Shown here one piece after another: positions 26,738 through 38,640 of a DNA stretch of 64,000 nt. Below the pieces are notes generated by a model. The model was not told where the DNA came from, searched no databases, and saw nothing but the letters and a program-made list of their open reading frames with translations. Positions within the stretch are counted from its first letter, which is position 1; each line of letters begins with the position of its first letter. Origin of the DNA: Hofstenia miamia (lineage: Eukaryota > Xenacoelomorpha > Acoela). A program made the translations under genes and the position numbers. The DNA is taken from positions 791,540 through 855,539 of the forward strand of contig SCFE01000066.1 of the NCBI GenBank assembly GCA_004352715.1, read 5' to 3'.

Positions 26738-29700
26738 TTATATATATACATGCGCTAAGTACTATGGGATCTTGTAAAAATTCTACCTATTAATTTTGTC
26801 CGAGAAAATAGTAGGCAGCGCTAGTAATGGTTAGGTTTTTAAAAATTTCGATTAATTTTTTGATACATTACTTGTTGAAAATCAATATTAGGTTATATGC
26901 AAACCCCCTTACCCAAAAATAGAAATTTAATGAATTCACGATGCATTTATCCGTAGTGCAAAATATAGAGCTGTCATCTAACGGCACCTCACAAATCAAA
27001 TTCAATCAGAACTATTTAAACATTTTGTTTACACACAACTTACAAAAAATACAAAATACATTTTTGAGAAAAAAACTGCATTCTATATGTCAAACAATGA
27101 CGAGCGGCAATTGAAAATGTTCTTTAGAAATAACTGCATAATAACATTGAATACCACAATTAAAGTTAGTGCAATAAGTACCATTACAATTTTTCAGGGC
27201 TTCGCACACAACTGTGACACTGACAAAGAAAAGTTTGGTTGGCCTAACTTGCATTAAGACATTGGTGTTTTAAAGACTATGTTGCTAAGCACACATTTTA
27301 AATAGAGGACAAGGTCATGAGGATCTAGTGAGAGAAAATAATGAATTCCATTTTCATTCTGCGCATTCGATCTGTTCTTGATAACAACGTACATTAAATA
27401 TAGCTATTGAAAAAATTTCTTTAAAATCGATGTTTTAGATATAAAATAGGTTCTGTTTTTTCATCCAGCAGTGAGCTCAAATAATTTTGTAAAATCAATT
27501 GTTGCAGACGATAGATGCAAAGAAAATGTGATAATTTTTCTATCAATTCTTATCTACAGTTATCATGCATGGGGACTCACTATCTTAAAACATAGACACA
27601 AGTGATAGTCTGTATGACTTTCAGCAAAGTAAGAGAATATTTCTGAAAAAAATACTAGGCAGTCCAATTAATTTGAAGCAATCCTTTTGAGAAATCTATG
27701 GGTAAATACATTTTTGAAGATTTTCAAAACACAACAGGGGCATTCTTAAAAAGACCCCACATTCGATCGTGAGGTGCAATATTTTTTAGATCTCGAACAG
27801 TAATATTCAATTTGTTGATGTATTGTTCAAAAGCCTGATATTTATATAATCTATAGAATATACTATTAGAAAGAACTTTAATTTCGCTTTATAAAGGAAA
27901 AGAACTCTTAGCACTTCAAACAATAAATAATTTCTCTATTGAAAATATATAAACACAATATTGATAAAAACTATATTTTGTGCATGCAGCCAGAAACGAG
28001 GCCGAAAATTGTTGATCAAAACTTATCTATTTTGCAAATGGTATAATAAGAACAAAACAATTTCCAGGACTTTTTGCTGAAGCAATTTCTTGTATTTAAC
28101 GCTTGAAGTTGAATTATAGCAGGTGGCCTAATATTTTAGTATCTATACATATAATAATTTTTTGTCGTGATTATTAAATGAATAAAGTTTGGTGTAAACT
28201 ATAATGATTAAATATCACCGAAGCTATTATATATTTTTTTTTCAAAAATTCATTATTTACAATACTGAACCCAAGAATAATATATAGGTAAGGATAATTA
28301 TATTTCTTCAAGGTTGCCATCACCCGGTTCTAAGGAAAGTCGCATCAAATCATATTAATTAATTAATAATATCAATCGATATCAAAAGAAGGTTATTTTA
28401 ATATCAACTGAGTTCTATTGCTGGCTATAAGGTACAGACAGTTTTTAAGATCAATTTGCGTAAGATTCAATCAAATGTAAGAATAAATGTACAAAGACCT
28501 TGAATCTACGAATTATGATGAAGAAACATATTTGTTATTGTCTCTATGAGAATTGCGCCATTTTCCCTATGAAATTCTTTGAAAAACGGGAATTAATAAA
28601 CTAGTTAATTTATCCATGAATTGTAACATTATGGGCAAAATTTTAGCGGAAATGTTTTTGGTTGGTGAAGCTGTTAAAGCTTCATTCTTTAGGAATCTAA
28701 TGCAAAACATAAAATCAGTCTCAGTCCCCTGCCCCTGAACACTGAACAATATTTTTTTTTATTTTCTGGAACTAGGTGCAAGAGATAGATGGATATAAGC
28801 AGGGCTGGACTTGATGTGAGACATGAGTTAAAATGTTAAAAAAACTCACTATTACGTAACAGGGTACCCAAGTCAACCCAAATACAGTGAATGCTATATA
28901 AGTTATAAAAAATGTGTTGAAAAAAGATGTACATTTTGACATTTTACTTTAGTATTATATACTTTTCTCAAACTCATCTTCTTTTTTCAAATTCAGTTTG
29001 TAGAATTTATTATAAAATGTCGGCCCACGACCATCTCTACGCCAGGACATATATTAGATGAGCAAGCAATGAAAACTGATCTGCATGTCAGTACAATAAT
29101 TTATAGAATACAACAAAAACATTTCCTATTTACTCTCAAATAATAAATTTTAGTACTGTACCGTAGTGCGTATAGATATTCATAACATATATTTCTTCAA
29201 TTTTCTAGGTCAAATCGTATCATTTAAAATCCACTTCATTAGATAATAATTTAGAGCAATGCATTGTTTACATTTTTGATTAAAAAGAAACATCAAAAAA
29301 AATTAAAGACATCTAACATTGCAAATAATGCATAGTTAACATTTTTGAAAAAAATTATTTCACAAAAGAAGCAGAATTATGAATGAAAAACAAAATGTTA
29401 CATCAATTCTTTGGTAGTTTTACATAGTGTATTACAGTAATTGTTTCACTACAATAAAAATTGAATTTATTCAAAATAATTCCATTCAATTCAGATTCTC
29501 CTCAAACCTTTTAATTCATTTAAATAAATTGTAATTAACGACAGATAATTAAGGTTATTCAAATAAACGCACAAAAGGAGTGAATGAGAGAACAATAAAT
29601 GAGAAGCTTCATACGATTTTTAAGTATCGCTATAGTAGGTTTATAAAGCAAGTATAATAGCTCTTAATTTAAACCAAATTCGATGTTTAACATAAGAAAT

Positions 29701-30688
29701 GTTATTCAAACACACAGTGATGACAAATATTTTTTCAATTCTAGACTTAGGCCAGAAACAAATACTTATCCATTGATTGCAAATATGCATGTTTATTTTC
29801 GAATCAACCTCCATTTAAAATTATATTTATACAACTATTTTATCAGTGTAATTATACAGCGGTTGCCTTTGTATGAAAAGGGCTGGGCGTCGCCCAAAAT
29901 GGATCATAATCAAGCATGTTAAAAACACATTTATGTAGAGAAAACAATTTAAAAAAATATTTTTTAATTGTTTTGAGGTGTTTGGCACTAATGTGGTAAA
30001 GGTAATGCTAAAGGATTGCTTTATTTCAAAAAAAAATTACATCACGTTAAGCAAATGGCCAAAACCTTTCGAATGGCCTATTTGTTTGCAAGAAAACAAA
30101 TTTATTGCAATTGATTATGCAGGGCTTCTTTTCATGTCTAAACATTGAGAAATCATTTTTAGATTATTGCAGTAAAGTAATGGGCTGGGTCGGGCACAAT
30201 GGTGTTGGGGTCGATTTTAAAAATTTGGGCTGGGTTTGTTTCTTGTGAAAGCTGTTTGGGTAGGATAGGATGCCGTCAGGAATATTTCAGAACAATTGCA
30301 GCACAGGCTAAAAACAAATTTACCAATGTTATGAAACATATGAATTTGACAATGTATGTGACAAAAAGATTCCAAAAAAACGATTTCTACCAACCCTATT
30401 CCCAGTTGTTATTTACAGTTAATACACAGAATATATGCATCATAATTTGAAAAAAAATTTCAATAGGAACGGATTGATTTTTCGTATGTCAGAAGAATTT
30501 ATTGAATTACAGCGACTGCTCTACTGACTTAATTGATTTTGAATCAAATGTGAGTATACTTTGACTATGAATAAAATCAAAGCGTGAAATATCCACATAA
30601 ATTAACTGGAAAGTAACTAAAGGATTAAATATCCGCTAGAACAAAGCAAGCGTAATGTATATTGTATCGCTATATTAACAAATGAGAA
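26738..30688. other. AT-rich region without supported gene
   Basis: A short sequence TGCGCTAAGTAC at 26751-26762, next to a TA tract, resembles the termini of the TIR elements at 600 and 4953, but no partner end was found. Nothing else is recognisable on either strand. If the SLC16-like gene starting at 30920 is intact, this would lie in its first intron. Confidence 0.4.
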
Positions 30689-30694
30689 GCATAC

Positions 30695-30920
30695 CAAGAA
30701 GATGCAGATTAGCGGTATAATGTTTGTTGTCGGCCGCAATGAACAGCAACACTCCATAGCTCAGTTGTAATCCATGAATTATGACGTGGAAGAGGAAAAC
30801 ACTGACAACGACTATCCAACCCCAACCACCCTCTGGATATACCTTCCCATCGCCATTGGAAGCACTAGTTATTAATCCATTAACAATTCCACCATTAGCG
30901 GCCGCGGCCGTCTTCGCCAT
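30695..30920 (-). CDS. SLC16-like monocarboxylate transporter, first coding exon only
   Basis: Starting at ATG 30920 on the minus strand, an Ala/Gly/Ser-rich N-terminus of about 28 residues leads into PEGGWGWIVVVSVFLF. This carries the [DE]G[GS][WF][GA]W signature that opens transmembrane helix 1 in the SLC16/MCT (major facilitator) family. It is followed by a hydrophobic stretch ending LQLSYGVLLF (about residues 36-60). A GTATGC donor follows at 30694, giving a 226-nt exon ending in phase 1. An alternative donor (GTGTTG) lies just after LSYG. MCTs move lactate, pyruvate and related solutes across membranes with protons, but substrate cannot be inferred here. GC content, including GCGGCCGCGGCC near the start, contrasts with the flanks. 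No later exon (TM2-12) was found downstream on this strand. Confidence 0.6.
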
Positions 30921-33900
30921 TCGCTTTGTTTCAAATATATTGTTCCAAAGAATACCATCGCATTTGATTGGCTCAAATAAAAAATCAACAAAACGCCAAG
31001 AGGCGCTGTGTTATAGCGATTTTCAATGCTTATAAATAAGACGATTTTTCACCGAACAAATTTATACGACAAATTCATTTAATAAAAGCGGGTGGAAATA
31101 AATTTAACCTAAAAATAGATTGAGTTATAAATTTATAACGATAATTGCAATACTACAAATGAGGTAGTGCAAATTAGTGAGAAACTGTTGTAATTAATTA
31201 AACGATGAATTACGTTTTAAACTACTAAAATTGTTCTCAACAAATTGACAATCAGGTAAACATCGGCTTGTAATAAACAATATTAAATTGTCTTAAGAAA
31301 GATTGAATTATATGCAGAAATTCTCATGAGAAATATTGAGAAACTAGTTTTTAAAAAAACCATAAAAGTTAGTAATGCTGTCAATGCAAAGCACAGCTGT
31401 TGGGAATCCAACGAAATTTTAAATTATTCTTCGAAAGTTTGAAAATGTTATAATGCCTTAGCTTCGAAGTATCGACTTTTAATAATTGAAAATGGTCAAT
31501 AAAACCGTACAATCTGTCAAAAATTTATTAAGCTGCATATTTCACATGGGTTGTTGAGCTTATACTCAGTTATTGCCACACTAATTCTGGTGGTAAAACA
31601 ACATGACCCATAAAGCCTAGTAATGATAATAATATGGTATAAAAATATTTTTAGGGCAAAACAAATTTTTCGGTAAAATACTGTTGACGTCTTCCAATAA
31701 AAAAGACAGAGTCTAAAATGTATTTAAGATGATTGGATGGAACTTAGAATTTGATTTTTCAGTTTTCTAATCAAAACAGTGAACCTAATTTATCTTCAAA
31801 ATTTGAGTAATAATAACTAACAAATTAAAAAAATAATTTTTTTATTACATAAATTAATATAAGCAATTAGCTAAATTTAGCAATGAATATCAAGCGAAAA
31901 AATTCCATGCACTTTACTCTTATAATATTTAATTACCCCATGAACATGCCCGTAGTAAACACATATTTTTACTATTCAAATTTAATTTTAAGTTCCAATT
32001 CAATTGGGATATATAGAAAGAGAATATATACTATAGAGTTCGGCGGGACCACACTTTCATAAAATAACATGTTCATATGATTTCATGCCAAATTTGGAAA
32101 ATAATGAACACATTTCTGAAATCTGTGTTCTCAGTTTTGTCATTTATGATCTGAGTCACAACGTAATCTTTAAAGAACGTTCTCAAATAGCAACATTTTT
32201 ACAACAGGCAAAGAAGCTAACACATAATTTGCTGAAAATAAATTATGATCCAAATAATATCACAGTGAAGTAGATTTCCGAGAATCTCACATTGCACACA
32301 AACGATTTCCAGGGTTAGATGGCTTGTTGGAGAAGGTAAACATGCATTTAATCTCCCGCATTGCCAAAATCTTTATCATTTCTGAATTTATCGAATTCGT
32401 GGAAGAGGAACGAAGTCAGTGCAATTATTACAGTAAAATGACGATCTTATCTAACACAGTGCCACCGGATACTATCATATATGTGCATAGAAATCAGCTG
32501 ATTAATCTATGAATACTATTTAGTATGCTAATAGCTATTCAACTTCCTCATTTGTTGAACATCAAGCATTTTTTACAATATCATTTGTTCTTCTTCCAAT
32601 TCGGTATAGGGTTGTAATCAAAACTATTTCATAGATTTAGACACCCACGATTCTCTGTAATAGGCTTAAATATCCAGTCGCATTTCAACTATTCACGTTG
32701 ATTTGCCAAGTTGCCAATTGATACCTTAAGAGTGCTGAAAACATGTGTTCTTTGTGCGATACTAGAGAGGATAACAAGCATTCAGAGGAAGGGTGTAAAT
32801 CTACTTGTAAGATCGGACATTCCCGCCTATGCATATAAAGTTTTAATTTTTATTCCTCCATTAAGCAATATTATTGCAAGTTCCTATCAATACCTTGTTT
32901 CAGAATTGCTTTTTATCAAAAATTAGCAATTTACTCACATCAAACATTGAAGATATGAACCATCCGGACGAATTTGATTTTACTACATTGCCACTTCGGT
33001 TATTGTAGAGAGGGGCTCAGATATATTTTAAAATAATAGAAAGACATAATTTTATAATTGAATATATTGTTTTAACTTGGTTATGTTCGTTTTCAAGTTA
33101 AATATATATATGTATTATTAAAATACGAACTAAAAAACAGAATCATTTAGATAAAGACACCAGATGCAGATTAATTTTTATTGTGGAACTAACATCTCAT
33201 TACCGTAATTAGGAAGATCAGTGCAAAATTTACTTAGGTTCAACTACATGAGGAACGACCATGGATTTGCATCAGTAGATTGTAAATACAAAATACGTAA
33301 ATTGAAGTCTATTGCTATTAGAAAAAGACGTTACTAGCGAAGAGATGAACATTCAAGAACCACTGATTCACTTTTTAAATTAATTCCAAATTTGACCTTG
33401 GTTATAGGGCAAAGTAGGAGTATCAAGAAAAATGCCGAACATCCATCTGCAGATCATGAACAGGACGACACAGAAATCTATACAAATACTCAATCGTTTC
33501 TGTTGTCTCAAACTGTTGCATACAGAAATATTTTCAACAATAGCAAGTAACACATTGACCTTGAATTTTTAAAAAGCGTTTCGAAGCAATGATCTTAACT
33601 TTGTTTCCTTTACAATCTCATCAAAGGAATCTGATAAGGCAATAAAGTTGTTCTGAAAATAATTCAAATGGTAAGTCTACAGTTTGCAAAAGCTTAATGC
33701 GTTGATCTATAGATGAAAGAATCATCTGTCACAAATACAGAGCTACCAAGGCATTGAAGCAACCGTTAGAGTATTGGGTCTTGGGCAGCATTGAGTTCGA
33801 AAATTTAGTCTTGGTTTAAAATCTAGGAATTGGTGAGGAATAGAGGTACAATAAGTTCATATCTAGCTCTATTGAAATCTCATACACTGGAAGTGCCAAA

Positions 33901-34237
33901 TGGTGTCTAATTTATAATTAGGCAACAACCTAATAACAATTGTATTCCTAAATAATTTTAACACAGCTAGGTCAATCAAAGATTCTGCCCACCATTCAGT
34001 CTGTAGCAAGACGTATTCACAAGTTTTGCAGTGTCGCATACGCCTACAAAAGCATCCAAATCATTTTGCTTGAAAGAAGCACGGCACTTTTCGCGTAATA
34101 ATTGCAGTAAACTGTAAATATATTTTTTTACATTCTATGTTTTGAATACTTGCTCTGTTTACAGAAGCTTAAAAATATCTGTTCTAGGTTTAGCATTGGG
34201 TCAACAATAACGCAGTCTTAGGCATTGGGCCGTGGGA
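30921..34237. other. Region without supported gene; possible transposon debris
   Basis: Frames at 32085-32273, 32324-32512 and 32711-32926 look like broken coding sequence. One alternative frame near 32740-32810 has spaced cysteines resembling a zinc-binding tail. I cannot assign any of them to a family. Confidence 0.35.
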
Positions 34238-34501
34238 TTATCCAAGACTAAGCAAAGACCTGGTATTGAACACGAAACCCAAGAATATCTCTAACCTTAT
34301 CATCGAAGCTAGAAAAATAACCAGTGTTTCGATTTGTTTAAAGTCTTTATCGTTGTTGTAGAAAACAAAGAGCTTCTGAAGCAAAACAAAGAATCCAACT
34401 GTCTTGGTACAGCATGCTGTTGAAGCGGTGCCACACAGGTTCACATTATGCACAGTACAACTATGGCAGGGTTGAAAATGAGTTAGGATAAGTTGATTCA
34501 A
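33300..34501 (-). pseudogene. hAT-like (ZMYM1/TTF-type) transposase relic
   Basis: The minus-strand frame 34501-34238 contains HFQPCHSCTVHNVNLCG followed by TVGFFVLLQKLFVFYNN. This resembles the segment of ZMYM1-like hAT transposases in which a C-x-A-H-x-LNL motif precedes a F(F)xLLQxLYxFF helix. Further downstream on the minus strand (towards 33300) the frames are broken by many stops. Only a fraction of the domain is legible; the assignment is by motif resemblance and is tentative. Confidence 0.35.
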
Positions 34502-34703
34502 TCCAAGATCTATTGAATATTAATTGTGCTAAGACCAACCGAATGTATCATAATAATTAAATAACTTCCCTACTTCTACAGGTTTTTGTTTTATGACCGT
34601 TATATAAATGCGTTTGAAAAGTAAAAATATATTTATATTACCAAAAAGTATGTTTTTTATATTGAAAACTGCGTAATTTAACAACAACAACAATACATAT
34701 CTC

Positions 34704-35436
34704 CTAGGGTGTGGCCCGTACGGGCACGGACACTAAAGTACGGGCATCGGACATATATCTACGGGTAACGGGCGCAGCTACCGGGCACCTTTGTTAATAA
34801 AAAAATGTGCTTAAAAATGAATTAAATCCTTAAATCACTAGTTCAAAATCTTGACAAAACTCATTGATTCAGGAAACTGATAACAGTGGTTGTATCTAAT
34901 GTATAATAATCTATCTACTATATAGTCACTCAAGCTAGACCTCATGGGCGTGTGTATAAGTTTATGTACACTGAACACCTTTCAACTGCGGCTTCACTGG
35001 TTGCAATATTGTTGAGTTTAAATTTGGTAAACATGCTAAGTTTTTTTGGCAGAACAGCGCTGTCTGTAGACTATTCGTACCGCTTTTTTTGTTGTTCATA
35101 GCTAAGTATTTTTACAAATCTTGCAAGTTGCTTTTCCACTAGGAACTGATGTAATGCTGTAAAAATGTTCGTACGTAGATTTGCTAGTAATGCTTTTGAT
35201 AAGCGAGTCCTTCTCCGACGTAGTAGCCATGCCAGAACTGAATGGTAAGCAGAAAATGGATATAATTTTGTTCCAATTGTTTGCTCAAATTTTATTGGTC
35301 CTTCGTAAATGCCATTCAATACTGTTCAACATAATGATTCAAATCTTAACAGACACTTATTTTTATTTTACGAGCCCAAAACGGCTTACGGGCGCACAGG
35401 CATGCGTACGGGTCACGGGCAAGGACCACACCCTAG
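34704..35436. mobile_element. 733-bp hAT-type MITE with 8-bp target site duplication
   Basis: Ends CTAGGGTGTGG (34704-34714) and CCACACCCTAG (35426-35436) are perfect inverted repeats over 11 bp. Both ends carry further GC-rich subterminal repeats built on GTACGGGC / CGGGCA. The insertion is bounded by CATATCTC (34696-34703) and CATATCTT (35437-35444), an 8-bp duplication with 7 of 8 bases matching. That length is typical of hAT transposition. The frames inside are not transposase-like, so the element is probably non-autonomous. Confidence 0.85.
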
Positions 35437-35749
35437 CATATCTTTCTGTAATTGCACATGCATAATGTCTTCGATAGCATAGTCATGAACCACACTACCT
35501 GAAACTAATTTATAGTCCTGAACTATGGAATAAATAAATTGTAACAATTAATCTAAATCGAGATTGAAAATAGAAACTATTCTTTCTGTCGTTAAATTAA
35601 GGCTTGCAGATTGCTACCATACGATATACGCAGGTAGTTCCTGACCTTCGTGACCTGGGGAATAATGTTGTTAAAATTTCCTAGCCATTTCGAGGGGGAG
35701 GGCGAGAAGAAAATCTCCTTTTCTTCTTCATTCCTGATTACATGATATT

Positions 35750-36330
35750 TATCAGATTACAGTAACAACAGAGACCCTTAGCAACAAAATGTACAGCTTG
35801 TTTCGAAATGACTACTTTTGCAAAGAACACACAACTCTAAGCATGTTAAAAATATGGGGAAATGGATCGCAGTTCTGCAGGCGAGAATATATTCCATTCT
35901 CGACGTATTGACTGCTTCAGAGATTTGTAAAGCGCTGGCCTCCAAAATAGACGACATACTGCAATTCTTCAAATTGAGATTCAGTGAATAGGGCGGAAAT
36001 TCTGCAGATGATATGGAATCAGGAAAGTGATCTTTGATTCACTTCTGAGATTTTTTAGTTGTGGACTGGAACAGAGTGCTGCAAAAATGCATCTTATGTT
36101 GCCAAAATGCTGCAGAGTCCATAGAAGTAGCGCGGACACAAGTATGTCACGACGGTACACCTCTTGGCACATTTTGAGCTTATCAACGAGGAAAATTCTT
36201 AGAGTTTTACCGAAACTATTATTGATTGGGATTTTTGGCGATGTTGTGCAATGCGCATGGCGGACGGCAATTTCACAATTACTTTTCCCACACTGATGTA
36301 AAGCAATAATTGACATATGAAAAAAAAATA
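35750..36330 (-). pseudogene. Tc1/mariner-type transposase relic, internally deleted
   Basis: Minus-strand frames preserve two landmarks in the expected order. An N-terminal helix-turn-helix start, IIALHQCGKSNCEIAVR, lies at about 36310-36260. A C-terminal part follows with CSMSSILEASAL (compare the family's DYSIWSILEAKA) and, after a frameshift, KSLKQSIRREWN and FSPAELRSI (about 35965-35870). The known order places the DDE catalytic core between them, and here that part is mostly missing or scrambled. The length is about half that of an intact element. Non-functional. Confidence 0.6.
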
Positions 36331-36469
36331 AAATTAAGTCAGTAATTACCAATCTAGTGCAGAAAAAATTATATATATGAATGACTTCAAGATGAAAAGC
36401 GTATTCACTTCTGCTCTACGCTTCTCCCTGTTGGTGGTGTTTCACTCCATGGAACGGTTCTAGAAGCAT

Positions 36470-36953
36470 GCTTTCAAATGGATCTCCCCCTTGGCATACC
36501 AAGACGTTCTTCTTAAATTCTCCACTCTCCCGCTGTCGCTCTACTTCCATGACTGCGATTCCCTCCTGTTCAATCATTTGCTCACTCGCAAATTGGCCCT
36601 TGATCCTTTTGATTTCATTAAGTTCACTAATTCCCGGTCCACTCACTCTGATGGCGTTGTCCCTTTCTCCATTCGTCGTCCCAAGAAACATTGCACCCTT
36701 CACTCGTTTTTCAATTGTGCTTGTACTGCTGCTAATTCCATCTTGACTCTCAACCCTCTGACAGCAATTGATTTTTTATAGTCGTGCCGAGCTTCAAGAC
36801 ATCTTTAATGTCTTTCCTCGTTGATGAGCCCTTCTCCACTTCGCCTACTCTTCCATTTGCTCCTACTTTATCGTCAGTACTGGCCTCGCTGCCTAAAACT
36901 CGTAGTAGTGTTTGCCTTCAGCGGCTAATAAAGTCATTCATTATTATTATGTA
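36470..36953 (+). mobile_element. LINE 3' end (CR1/Jockey-like), fragment
   Basis: The frame from 36491 reads LYFHDCDSLLFNHLLTRKL, then FTNSRSTHSDGV, SIRRPKKHCTLHSFF and NCACTAAN. This is the arrangement seen after the reverse transcriptase in many CR1/L2/Jockey LINEs, whose C-terminus ends in R-x-(x)n-R-SFF-x-R-x-x-x-x-WN-SLP-like sequence. The segment ends with AATAAAGTCATTCATTATTATTAT at about 36929-36953, consistent with a short 3' terminal repeat tail. Stops and frameshifts are present. Confidence 0.55.
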
Positions 36954-38640
36954 GATCTGCTGCTGAGTAAGAATCGTGATTTATCATCAATTATCACAGG
37001 ATATTTTAACACGCTGGCTTCTAGCTTGGATTCCTATGCTTTCAATAACTCTGAGCAACCTATCACATTGATAATTTCGTTCGAACAGCTGGATTTTTCA
37101 ACAACACATCCTTCTAATAAAATCTTGGACATCGTATTCGCAAATTTTTCTTCATGTTTTATCTCTGATATATAGATCTCCAATGACTTTTACCATTACT
37201 TTCAAACTATTTCAAGCACAAGATAAATGAAAAATAATAATTTAATGATACCCATTTTTAGTTACAATAGGATTCACCTAAAAATACCAATGTCTCTTTG
37301 TCCCCAGTTATTGTTTCTATTTCTTAGGGCACTGGTTGATCTCATTCTTGAATATAATATGAAACATGAAAAAAGGTGGTAAATGATTGCAGTTCCTTTC
37401 TGAAGTTCACACCATATGCACATGCTTAGAAAATTGATACTTATCTGGCCGTGACTCAAGAAAAAACTAATCAAACAAGACTGTTGGATTGCGCACACAA
37501 TACAATTAGTTTCGCACAAATTCTGGTACAATCAACTTCATCAAATGAATTAAATTACCTGATGATGGTCTTTGTTCGTCATAAATTGGAATATCTGCAC
37601 AATATATTGATGGCTTAGGCGATTTTCTCACTCGTTTTTTTACTTCTACTACAGTATTCAATGATATTAGTGACAATATTCAAATTAAGTTGAAGTTACA
37701 CGTAAAAAAATGCACTCACGCATTGTCCTCTTGTCACTGACCGTGATCGCATACTTGGTAACCTTCTCAAGAAATGTATCATCTCCTTTATCATTCCACC
37801 CTACTAAATTGATTGGAAGTATTGCAAAAGCTATCGTATTTCCAAATTAATGGAAATATTTGTTAGTTACTCCTGATTTTAAATCCAAAAATAAATCTGG
37901 TATCAGATGCTACTGGCCAATCAGCATTGGTCCAAAATTGCCGTTTTTTATTGATAAAATCTTCAGAGATCATTGTGATGTTGTGAAGAAGAGGTCTTCC
38001 AATAACACAATTATTCTTCTTTCACCACGGAATATATGAGCAAGCTGAAAAAGAAGACCTGATTTATTGCATTTACCTCGATATTGCAAAAGCCCTTAAT
38101 TGTGCTCCCCACCACCAAGTCCATGCGCGCTAATGGAAACATGTTTGATATCACATCTATTACCAGTGCCGTACTCCTGCGCTCAATTTTGAGGCATCTA
38201 TTAGTTATATTTTCTATCACCGAAAGTCTGTATTGACAGCTTTATGCTGATTACAGTAACTGCTCTTCTAATGATACCACATGACTTCAAGCAGACATAG
38301 ACTACTGTGTGGGGTTTAGAAATGAAATCTCTTATAATACAAACAAAACAGTTTCGATGTGTTTTTCTCTTAAACCAAACGAGAAGCATATTCTATAAAC
38401 GTTGACAATCAAATAATCGTCTGTCACGATTTTGTCAAAGGTCTTGCTCTTATAACCTATTCAATTTCATTAATCGCTATGCATGCGAAATTTGGGACCC
38501 TAATATCACTGAAATCATGCGCTCACCGTGTAACACGCTACAACATTCTTTGTTGTGAAGTCATGTACACGTGTTGATTTGAAATGTCCTTCAGTGGGAG
38601 TGATGCAGCTATTGAAATATTAATAAATGATTTAGTAAAA
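36954..38640 (+). mobile_element. Second LINE fragment: endonuclease plus reverse transcriptase, degraded
   Basis: Immediately after the 3' tail of the preceding fragment, the frame resumes inside an APE-type endonuclease: SSIITGYFNTL (compare the usual GDFN), then HPSNKILDIVFANF and SCFISDI. Broken RT follows: SGIRCYWPISIGPKL near 37890-37940 (compare YRPISILP), IYCIYLDIAKALNCAPHH near 38060-38115 (RT motif A, D-x-x-KAFD), and LYADYSNCSSNDTT near 38240-38280 (compare the YADD-containing motif C). Multiple stops; dead copy. The order 3'-end then endonuclease shows that this is a separate insertion in the same orientation. Confidence 0.65.

Noticed and set aside
35981-36352. 123-codon minus frame as a host gene
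   Set aside because: Its start matches a Tc1/mariner helix-turn-helix and the following frames match the transposase tail, so it is transposon debris.
36416-36746. Three overlapping frames of 92-96 codons on both strands
   Set aside because: One plus frame (from 36491) carries LINE C-terminal features; the other plus frame and the minus frame are its shadows.
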